From positions 2,108,001-2,172,000 of the forward strand of contig NZ_CP180191.1 in NCBI RefSeq assembly GCF_047549485.1: a DNA stretch of 64,000 bases. Direction: 5' to 3'. Source of the DNA: Piscinibacterium candidicorallinum. Lineage in GTDB: Bacteria; Pseudomonadota; Gammaproteobacteria; Burkholderiales; Burkholderiaceae_C. Within the stretch, counting starts at the first letter, position 1. Each line of letters opens with the position of its first letter. Below, piece by piece: positions 57,993-64,000 of this stretch. The notes under the pieces were generated by a model, which saw nothing but the letters and a program-made list of their open reading frames with translations, was not told the origin of the DNA and searched no databases. A program made the position numbers and the translations under genes.

Positions 57993-58925
57993 ATGTCATC
58001 CGATCTGAACGCCCTCCTCGTCCACGGTCCGCTGTGGATGGGCCTGCTCGTCTTCGCCAAGCAGCTGGCCATCCCGCTACCCGTGTTTCCGCTGTTGATG
58101 GTGGGCGGCGCGGCGGCCGTGGGCGGGCAAGTCAGCGCGAGCGCCCTCTTTCTCGCGGCGACGATCGGTTCCGTGCTGGCCGACACCTTGTGGTTTGCAA
58201 TTGGCAGGCACTGGGGCTATCGCGCGCTGCGCGTGCTTTGCAAGCTCAGTCTGTCGCCCGACAGCTGCGTGCGCCAGACCGAAGTCACGCTCAGCCGTTG
58301 GGGCAGCGCCTCGCTGATTGCCGGCAAGTTCCTGCCGGGCTTTGCCACCGTCGCTGCCCCCGTGGCCGGCGCGCTGGGCATGAGCAGCCTGCGCTTTTTG
58401 TCGGCCAACACCCTGGGCGCGGCCGCCTATGCCGGTGCCGGCTTGGGCCTGGGCGCACTGTTTGGCGACGAGATCGACGCGGTGCTCAAGCTGCTGGCCG
58501 AGCACGGATTGACCGTGCTGAAGGTGTTCCTCATTCTGATGGCGGTGTTCATCGCCTGGCGACTGCTGCAACGGCAGCTGTTCATCCGGCGCATCGGCAT
58601 GGCGCGTGTGAGCGCCGACGAGGTCTTTCGGCGCCTTAACGACGAAGGTGGCCTGCTGATCGCGGATGTACGCACCGAGGCGGGCCGCACCGCCGATCCG
58701 CGAAAGATCCCCGGCGCCATCGTCATGGACCCGGTGCACGTCGATCACACGCTCAAGGATCTGCCCAAGGACCGCGACATCGTCCTGTACTGCAACTGCC
58801 CGAACGACGCGTCCGCGGCGAAGGTGGCCAAGCTGCTGATTGACCGTGGTTTCAAGCAGGTGCGGCCCCTTGCGGGCGGGCTGGATGGCTGGGGGGCGGC
58901 TGGGTTTGAATTCGAGCGATTCTGA
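57993..58925 (+). CDS. DedA-family membrane protein fused to a rhodanese domain
   Basis: This is a 310-aa protein. Residues 1-200 are a DedA/SNARE-associated-type membrane domain with helices such as LLVFAKQLAIPLPVFPLLM and the motif SLIAGKFLPGFATVAAPVAGALGM. Residues about 205-310 are a rhodanese domain with active-site Cys in LYCNCPNDASA. A frame extending 101 codons upstream is not used because it runs through the regulatory region. It is divergent from the sox operon and shares the palindromic intergenic region, so a link to sulfur handling at the membrane is likely but inferred. Confidence 0.87.
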   Translation: MSSDLNALLVHGPLWMGLLVFAKQLAIPLPVFPLLMVGGAAAVGGQVSASALFLAATIGSVLADTLWFAIGRHWGYRALRVLCKLSLSPDSCVRQTEVTLSRWGSASLIAGKFLPGFATVAAPVAGALGMSSLRFLSANTLGAAAYAGAGLGLGALFGDEIDAVLKLLAEHGLTVLKVFLILMAVFIAWRLLQRQLFIRRIGMARVSADEVFRRLNDEGGLLIADVRTEAGRTADPRKIPGAIVMDPVHVDHTLKDLPKDRDIVLYCNCPNDASAAKVAKLLIDRGFKQVRPLAGGLDGWGAAGFEFERF

Positions 58926-59009
58926 GCAGCAGGATGCGCGCGCCACCCAGCACCCTGCCCCTTGCGCACGGCGCGAGGCCAGACGACCGTGGACCACACA
59001 GCGGTCGCG

Positions 59010-60011
59010 TCACGTTGAGACCGCGCACGTCGCAAGCTCTTGCCACGGGCCATCCCAGTTCAGCGCCGCGAAGTAATCGCATGCATGGACAAGCTTGATC
59101 ACGTGCTCATCTTCGTGATCGATAGCAAGCGCACGAATCTGCTCCCAGGGCATGTTGCGCACTTGTAGAACTTGCCGCTTCATCGGCCCGATGCCGACAT
59201 AGGCTGCCGCAAGCGCATCGGCCAGCTGCCCTGCCGCTGCAGGGTCGGGCGCCCAGAACGGGTGCAAGACCTGTGCCGCCCGGCAGCCGGTGATGAGGTG
59301 AAGCACCGTGAAGTTGCGCGTCTCCAGGTATTCGCGCGCGGCCCATTGCGCCACCGTCTGCACCTTAATGGCGCCTTCCAAGTACGCGGGGACGTTTCGC
59401 AAGCGATCGAGATGTGCACACGCTTGCGTGATGCGCTCGGAAATGAGCCGTTGATTGGACTGAAACTGCAACCCCGAATGCCGGAGAGCAAGCGTCCATT
59501 CGGAGAACAGGTCGGCGCGCGCATCATTCGGCAAACCATGGCGATGGCCGAAGCGCACCGGCTGCCAACGCCACGCCCAGTAGGCCAGCGCAGCCGCAAT
59601 CTCTTCGCTCACCCCGGACTCGAACGCATGCGCAGTCCGGATCAGCCCATGGAACGCCGCTGCCGCCACACCTGACCAGAGTTGCGGAACGGCCTCGCGC
59701 AGCACCGCCTCCGCGCCCATGAACCTGACGCGTTGCTGGAACAGCGTCTCAAGCCGAGGCCACGCATCCGGTTGACCACGCAGCTGCAACCAGTCATCCC
59801 CGCCGGTTTGCACAGGAGACATCGCGCGTGGCACCAGACGCCCGATGTAGCTGTCATGAAATCGCGCGATGGCGGCTTGCGGTGCCCCGAGCTGTTCCAG
59901 GGCATGAATCGCCATCGGCAGGTGGCTGGATAGCCCATCGTCGTATTCGGGCAGGTAGACCAGATGCTCCCGGATCCACAGACTTGATTCACTCTGGTTC
60001 ATGCTCTGCAT
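59010..60011 (-). CDS. Questin-oxidase-like (DUF4243) protein
   Basis: This is a 333-aa helical protein of the questin oxidase-like family. Family features are EYDDGLSSHLPMAIHAL near the N terminus, the AAFHGLIRTAHAF motif near residue 120, and later His-containing segments (TVLHLITG, LVHACDYF). Fungal members act as Baeyer-Villiger-type oxygenases on anthraquinones; bacterial roles are unknown. It is divergent from a MerR-family SoxR gene, and a perfect SoxR-type box lies 36 bases upstream of its start. It is therefore a likely target induced by redox-active compounds such as quinones. ATG 60002 is an alternative start. Confidence 0.78.
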   Translation of the reverse strand: MQSMNQSESSLWIREHLVYLPEYDDGLSSHLPMAIHALEQLGAPQAAIARFHDSYIGRLVPRAMSPVQTGGDDWLQLRGQPDAWPRLETLFQQRVRFMGAEAVLREAVPQLWSGVAAAAFHGLIRTAHAFESGVSEEIAAALAYWAWRWQPVRFGHRHGLPNDARADLFSEWTLALRHSGLQFQSNQRLISERITQACAHLDRLRNVPAYLEGAIKVQTVAQWAAREYLETRNFTVLHLITGCRAAQVLHPFWAPDPAAAGQLADALAAAYVGIGPMKRQVLQVRNMPWEQIRALAIDHEDEHVIKLVHACDYFAALNWDGPWQELATCAVST

Positions 60012-60046
60012 CCTGTAGTGGTTCAGCGACAGCCACTACGATGCAT

Positions 60047-60064
60047 CTTCAAGTGAACTTGAAG
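60047..60064. promoter_or_regulatory. SoxR-type operator CTTCAAGT-GA-ACTTGAAG
   Basis: This 18-bp dyad with perfect 8-bp arms closely matches the known SoxR box core (CTCAAGTTAACTTGAG). It lies between the divergent questin-oxidase-like gene and the MerR-type soxR gene, 16 bases before the soxR start codon. Confidence 0.8.
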
Positions 60065-60079
60065 TCAAGCGAGTCTCTC

Positions 60080-60535
60080 ATGTCCTCAACCGTTGCCACA
60101 CCCGAAGACGGCCTGCTCATCGGCGACTTTGCCAAACGCGCAGGCGTTGCCGCCAGTGCATTGCGCTTCTATGAAGAGCGTGGCTTGATCTCAAGCACGG
60201 GGCGACGGGGCGGCCGACGCGTTTACGCCCGCAGCGCCCTGCGCCGCGTGGCGTTCATCCAGGCCGCGCAGGCGGTGGGCTTTGCGCTGGAAGAGATCGG
60301 CGCAATGCTGAGTTCGCTGCCTCAGGCGCGCACGCCCACAACGGCCGACTGGGCACAGCTGTCCACCCGCTGGCTCGTCGTGCTGGAGGAGCGCATCAAG
60401 CGCATGACCCTGCTCAAAGACAGCCTGACCGCATGTATCGGCTGCGGCTGCCTCTCGCTGGAGAAATGTGCGCTCTACAACCCCGGCGACGAAGCGGCCA
60501 ACACAGGGGCGGGCGCGCGCCGTTTCAGGATGTAG
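60080..60535 (+). CDS. soxR: Redox-sensitive MerR-family activator SoxR
   Basis: This 151-aa protein has an N-terminal MerR helix-turn-helix (LIGDFAKRAGVAASALRFYE), a dimerisation helix, and the C-terminal [2Fe-2S] sensor motif CIGCGCLSLEKC. The four cysteines are Cys119, 122, 124 and 130, the same numbering as in the E. coli protein. It senses redox-cycling compounds through oxidation of the cluster. No soxS is present, as is usual outside enterics; the divergent questin-oxidase-like gene is the apparent direct target. Confidence 0.94.
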   Translation: MSSTVATPEDGLLIGDFAKRAGVAASALRFYEERGLISSTGRRGGRRVYARSALRRVAFIQAAQAVGFALEEIGAMLSSLPQARTPTTADWAQLSTRWLVVLEERIKRMTLLKDSLTACIGCGCLSLEKCALYNPGDEAANTGAGARRFRM

Positions 60536-60755
60536 CGGTGTCGCAAACCGCAGGCGATGCTCAACTCTTGATCGCCGCCACGACATCGCAGCCTCACGGC
60601 CATGCACTTCCGGAAACTGCAGCAGCTACTCAAGACGCTCTTCAGGCCCAATTGTGGAATGAAGAAATCACACTGTGGCCACCGCGACCGGCAAACCTGG
60701 AATGGATCACCTCGGGCAAGGCGGTGACGCGCTGGTGGACCTGCAGAACTGCAAA

Positions 60756-60803
60756 AAACCCAAAGCAAAGGGGCCACCGAAGTGGCCCCTTTGCTTTGGG
60801 TTT
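60756..60803 (-). terminator. 22-bp perfect hairpin terminator after tRNA-Arg
   Basis: Arms 60756-60777 and 60782-60803 are perfectly complementary over 22 bases with a TTCG loop on the minus strand, followed by further T residues. The hairpin starts directly at the tRNA 3' end and is an exceptionally strong intrinsic terminator. It may also stop readthrough from the plus strand. Confidence 0.92.
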
Positions 60804-60879
60804 GGCGCGGCTGGCAGGATTCGAACCCACGACCCCTTGGTTCGTAGCCAAGTACTCTATCCAACTGAGCTACAGCCGC
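60803..60879 (-). tRNA. tRNA-Arg (anticodon ACG)
   Basis: This is a 77-nt gene on the minus strand starting GCGGCTGTAGCTCAGTTGGA and ending GCCGCGCCA. The acceptor stem GCGGCTG/CAGCCGC, anticodon loop CTACGAA (ACG) and T-arm GTGGGTTCGAATCCTGC are clear. CCA is encoded. Confidence 0.96.
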
Positions 60880-61022
60880 AGAAGGTGAAACTATATCACA
60901 TCTTTCTGGCCTCGGTCCCCGGGTGGGGTAGCCACTGCATGTGGCGTTCGAGGCAACGCTCAAGCGGCTTCATCGGCCTGACACGCTGGCGCAATGGCGG
61001 CGTCACCCGCGGCGGCGATTCT

Positions 61023-61050
61023 GTCACTGGAGAGACATGAAACCAGTGAC
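61023..61050. promoter_or_regulatory. Inverted repeat GTCACTGG-N12-CCAGTGAC upstream of the acyltransferase gene
   Basis: Perfect 8-bp arms end 15 bases before the ATG at 61066, just before its GGGAGAAG ribosome-binding site. It could be an operator or leader hairpin. Confidence 0.4.
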
Positions 61051-61065
61051 GGGAGAAGCTCAGTA

Positions 61066-61917
61066 ATGATCGATCTGCATGCCGCGATCCGCCCGGCCAG
61101 CCTTGAAGGGGCCGAAACCACCGAGCGGCCTCGTGCCGCGCTGCTCAAGGCACCAGCAGCACCCGCTGCAGATGTCAGCCTGCCGATCGTTCGCCTGGCG
61201 GAAACGGAGGCGGAACTGACCGCCGCACAGCGATTGCGCTACGACATCTTTGCGAATGAGTACGGCGCACATCTGGCGACGCCCGTGCCGGGGCTGGACA
61301 TCGACCCCTATGACACCTGGTGCGATCACCTGATCGCCATCGACCCGGCGACGCAGCGTGTGATCGGCTGCTATCGCATGCTGCCCATGCCGTCTGCGGC
61401 TTCGGTCGGCTCCTGCTACATGAGCGAGCAGTTCTTCGTGACGCGTCTGGCGCGTCTGGCTCCGGAATTGGTGGAATTCGGGCGCACCTGCGTGCACCCG
61501 GACTACCGCAACACCGCCACCCTGCTCGCACTCTGGAGCGGGCTGGCGCGCTACATGAAGGCGCGCGGCCTGCGCTACGCGATCGGCTGTGCCAGCGTTA
61601 GCCTGGCCGATGGCGGCGCCAACGCGCGGGCCACCTGGGCAGCGCTGGGCGGCCAGCAGTTCGGCAGCGCAGGCATTGACGAGCTGAACGAAGTCTTCCC
61701 GATCACGCGCTTCCCGGTGCCGCTGGAACGCAGTGAAGCCAAGGCCGTGCCCGCCAACGGCATTGTCCCGCCGCTGATCGCCGGTTACCGCAAGCTGGGT
61801 GCCAAGCTGATCGGCATGCCTGCCTGGGATTCGGAATTCAATACCGCCGACTTTCCGATGCTCTTCGATCTGAGGGAACTGCCGGCGCGCTACGCCAAAC
61901 ACTTCGGGCTGGCTTGA
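61066..61917 (+). CDS. OlsB-like GNAT acyltransferase
   Basis: This 283-aa protein is of the acyl-ACP-dependent N-acyltransferase family related to OlsB, the first enzyme of ornithine-lipid synthesis. Seen are AAQRLRYDIFANEYG near residue 57, the catalytic-type D/H segment DPYDTWCDHLIAID, IGCYRMLP and LVEFGRTCVHPDYRN. The 35-residue N-terminal leader is unstructured. ATG 61066 follows GGGAGAAG; a frame starting at 60994 is not preferred. No OlsA-like partner is adjacent, so the acyl acceptor is not certain; autoinducer-synthase-like or exosortase-associated relatives are alternatives. Its stop is 12 bases from the convergent relA stop. Confidence 0.8.
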   Translation: MIDLHAAIRPASLEGAETTERPRAALLKAPAAPAADVSLPIVRLAETEAELTAAQRLRYDIFANEYGAHLATPVPGLDIDPYDTWCDHLIAIDPATQRVIGCYRMLPMPSAASVGSCYMSEQFFVTRLARLAPELVEFGRTCVHPDYRNTATLLALWSGLARYMKARGLRYAIGCASVSLADGGANARATWAALGGQQFGSAGIDELNEVFPITRFPVPLERSEAKAVPANGIVPPLIAGYRKLGAKLIGMPAWDSEFNTADFPMLFDLRELPARYAKHFGLA

Positions 61918-61929
61918 GCGGGCCGATGA

Positions 61930-64000
61930 TCAGCGACGCCGCGCCTCGATCACGCCCTTGATCTCTGCCACCGCCAGCAAGGCCTTGTCCAACTGGCCGC
62001 CGCTGGCAATCTGCACCGTGAATAGCATGCGTGCCTGACCACGGCTGCTTTGCGTATTCACCGCAGTGACGTTGATGCGCTCGCGCGCAAACACTTCCGA
62101 GATGTCGCGCAGCAGGCCTTGGCGGTCCGCGGCCAGCACGCGGACGTCGGCGGCGTAGCTCGCGTCGGCCTGATTGCCCCAGGCGCACTCAATCACCCGA
62201 TCGGCATCCTTGCGCTGCAGGTTGCGGAAGTTCGAGCAGCTGGTGCGATGAATGGACACCCCCTTGCCACGGGTGATGAAGCCGGCAATCTCATCGGGCG
62301 GCGCCGGGCGGCAGCAGCGTGCAAGCTGCGTCATCACATCCACGCCAACCACGAGCACGGAGCTCTTGGTGGCCTTGCGTGCCTCGGACAAGCCCTCCAG
62401 TCGCGCCTTGATGGCGGCGTCCGGGTCGTCTTCCTTGGGCGCTTCGAACGCGGCTTCTATCGAGCGGGCATGAAAGTCCGGCTTGCTGGCCGCCACCCAG
62501 AGATCGTCCGGCTTCTCAAAACCCATACGGGTGGCGAGTTCCTGCAGGTTGATCGCCGTCTTGCCCAACCGCGCGAGCTCCTTTTCCACCAGCGCGCGAC
62601 CAGCCGTCTGCGCTTCTTCGAGCTCGCGGGCGTTGAACCAGGCGCGCACCTTGGCGCGCGAACGCGGGCTGGCGAGATAGCCCAGCTCCGGGTTCAGCCA
62701 GTCGCGCGAGGGGCCAGCATCCAGCTTCTTGTCGGCGACGATCTCGACCGTCTGGCCGGTGGCCAGCGCCGTGGTCAGGGGCACCATGGCGCCGTCCACC
62801 TTGGCACCGCGGCAGCGGTGACCGAGATCGCTGTGCACGTAGTAGGCAAAGTCGATCGGTGTGGAACCGGCCGGGAGCTCCACCACGCGGCCGGCGGGCG
62901 TCATGACATAGATGTGCGCGTCGGCGTCGACCTGCCAGTGTTCGTCGGCAATTGTTTCGGTGACGTCCTGCTTCCAGGCCAGCAGCTGGCGCAGCCAGGC
63001 GATGCGCTGATCACGATCGCTGACCTCGGCGCTCGTGGCGCCCTCCTTGTAGCGCCAGTGCGCGGCCACGCCGAACTCGGCGGCGCGGTGCATGTCGCGC
63101 GTGCGGATCTGCACCTCCAGCGGCCGACCGTCCTCCATCACCACCACGGTGTGCAGACTCTGGTAACCGTTGGGTTTGGGGCGGGCGATGTAGTCGTCGA
63201 ACTCTTTGGGGATCGGCGTCCAGCGCTGGTGCACGATGCCCAGCGCGGTGTAGCAGCCGCGGATGTCGTCCACCAGCACGCGCACGGCGCGAAGGTCGTA
63301 CAGGCTCTCGATGGTCACCTGCTTGCGCGACATCTTGTTCCAGATGCTGTAGATGTGCTTGGGGCGCCCCGAAATCTCGCAGTCCACGCCGGCCTTGCGC
63401 ATCTCGCCCGTCACGGCCTCGATGGCCTGGGCGATGAAGGCTTCGCGCTCGGCACGCTTCTCGTCCAGCGCCCTGGCAATCCGCTTGTAGGTGTCGGGTT
63501 CGCGGAACCGGAAGGCCAGGTCTTCCATCTCCCACTTCATCTGCCACACGCCCAGGCGATTGGCCAGGGGCGCGTAGAGCTTGAGCGTCTCGTTGGCCAG
63601 ACCGTCCGGCACCGGCGACTTGCTGGCCGCGTACCAGCGCAGAGTCTGCAGACGGCTGGCCAGACGCAGCAGCACGACGCGGATGTCCGGCGCCATGGCC
63701 AGCAGCATGCGGCGCAGGTTGTCGATCTGCTGCGCAGCTTCCTTGGCGGCGTTCTTGCCGGCCTTGATCGCCTTGCCGGCGAGCGCGTCGCGTGTGATGT
63801 CCTGCAGTTTGAGCAGGCTCACCACCTGGCTAGCCATGTCCGCCACTGCCGGGCTGGCTGGGGCGCGCAAGGCATCGCCTTCCTCGGGCAGCAGCCACAG
63901 CGCGACGAACAGCAGGCTGGCCTCATGCGCCGTGGCATCCAGACCCAGATCATCCGCAATCGCCGCCACGCCCTGCGCGTGCGCCCAGGCGGGCTCGCCG
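61930..64000 (-). CDS. relA: RelA-type (p)ppGpp synthetase, 5' end cut by the window edge
   Basis: At least 689 residues are visible; the frame runs open to base 64000, so the N terminus lies outside the window. The HD hydrolase region is degenerate: where active enzymes have His-Asp-x-x-Glu-Asp, this one reads HEASLLFVALWLL, as in RelA. The synthetase domain has EFDDYIARPKPNGYQSLHTV, whose EFDD is the RelA-type ExDD motif. TGS (HIYVMTPAGRVVELPAG) and C-terminal ACT (VRVLAADRQGLLRDIS) domains follow. So this is the monofunctional synthetase for the stringent response. Confidence 0.94.
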   Translation of the reverse strand, partial: GEPAWAHAQGVAAIADDLGLDATAHEASLLFVALWLLPEEGDALRAPASPAVADMASQVVSLLKLQDITRDALAGKAIKAGKNAAKEAAQQIDNLRRMLLAMAPDIRVVLLRLASRLQTLRWYAASKSPVPDGLANETLKLYAPLANRLGVWQMKWEMEDLAFRFREPDTYKRIARALDEKRAEREAFIAQAIEAVTGEMRKAGVDCEISGRPKHIYSIWNKMSRKQVTIESLYDLRAVRVLVDDIRGCYTALGIVHQRWTPIPKEFDDYIARPKPNGYQSLHTVVVMEDGRPLEVQIRTRDMHRAAEFGVAAHWRYKEGATSAEVSDRDQRIAWLRQLLAWKQDVTETIADEHWQVDADAHIYVMTPAGRVVELPAGSTPIDFAYYVHSDLGHRCRGAKVDGAMVPLTTALATGQTVEIVADKKLDAGPSRDWLNPELGYLASPRSRAKVRAWFNARELEEAQTAGRALVEKELARLGKTAINLQELATRMGFEKPDDLWVAASKPDFHARSIEAAFEAPKEDDPDAAIKARLEGLSEARKATKSSVLVVGVDVMTQLARCCRPAPPDEIAGFITRGKGVSIHRTSCSNFRNLQRKDADRVIECAWGNQADASYAADVRVLAADRQGLLRDISEVFARERINVTAVNTQSSRGQARMLFTVQIASGGQLDKALLAVAEIKGVIEARRR

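Noticed and set aside
60433..60888. Open frame of up to 151 aa after the MerR-type soxR gene
   Set aside because: It runs through the 22-bp terminator and antisense through tRNA-Arg, giving the familiar artefact GFEPTTPWFVAKYSIQLSYS. A GTG at 60538 with a weak ribosome-binding site does not rescue it.
1..64000. CRISPR array or rRNA genes
   Set aside because: No regularly spaced short repeat series and no rRNA-like conserved segments were found on reading the window.

Overview
The window is high-GC DNA with dense coding. Gene content and order point to a betaproteobacterium of the Burkholderiales (Leptothrix/Rubrivivax/Comamonadaceae-like). This is inferred from the soxRCDYZA-X-B gene order, the cox-type molybdenum hydroxylase cluster, a RelA-type ppGpp synthetase and the tRNA context; no rRNA is present to confirm it.

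Layout. (1) 47-2672, minus strand: a nucleoside/BMP-type ABC transporter (permease and double ATPase). Divergent from it, 2937-10571, lie coxSLM-coxDEG and an xdhC/coxI gene: a form-II CoxL-type molybdenum hydroxylase with its maturation factors. A 14-base motif occurs at both the start of the window and upstream of xdhC. (2) 10745-20394: housekeeping and accessory genes (M61 peptidase, YtcJ-like amidohydrolase, beta-barrel protein, GNAT, SOUL protein, DUF4105 protein, small lipoprotein, glyoxalase I). (3) 20449-31542: an integrated element of about 11 kb. It is inserted in the 3' end of tRNA-Ser(UGA), with a 26-bp direct repeat at its ends, a tyrosine integrase beside the intact tRNA, and a serine recombinase. 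It also carries a helicase-like gene, a DnaA-box/iteron-like cluster, a LexA-type palindrome and a run of small unrecognised genes, one of which appears frameshifted at a C7 run.

(4) 31744-49277: a beta-1,3-glucan (laminarin-type) utilisation locus. Secreted or surface proteins are a GH81 endoglucanase, a GH17 lipoprotein, a lipoprotein with two near-identical binding-type repeats and an outer-membrane barrel. Proteins without signal peptides are GH30, GH17, GH16, GH1 and glucokinase, plus a GPH/MFS sugar transporter fused to a GH17 domain. Three identical GAAAGCGCTTTC palindromes sit just downstream of promoter-like elements for the three transcription units, next to a LacI-family gene, so the locus reads as one regulon. 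The likely flow is surface depolymerisation, passage through the barrel, import as oligosaccharide, hydrolysis in the cytoplasm, then glucose phosphorylation.

(5) 49346-57794, minus strand: a complete thiosulfate-oxidising sox operon (soxR-C-D-Y-Z-A-X, TlpA-like thioredoxin, soxB, SoxW-like thioredoxin). Divergent from it is a DedA-rhodanese fusion. (6) 59010-64000: a questin-oxidase-like gene and a MerR-family SoxR, divergent around a perfect SoxR-type box; tRNA-Arg(ACG) with a very strong terminator; an OlsB-like acyltransferase; and relA, cut by the window edge.

The most interesting parts are the MFS-GH17 fusion with its intracellular glucanase set, and the tRNA-Ser element with its replication-like control region and unknown genes.
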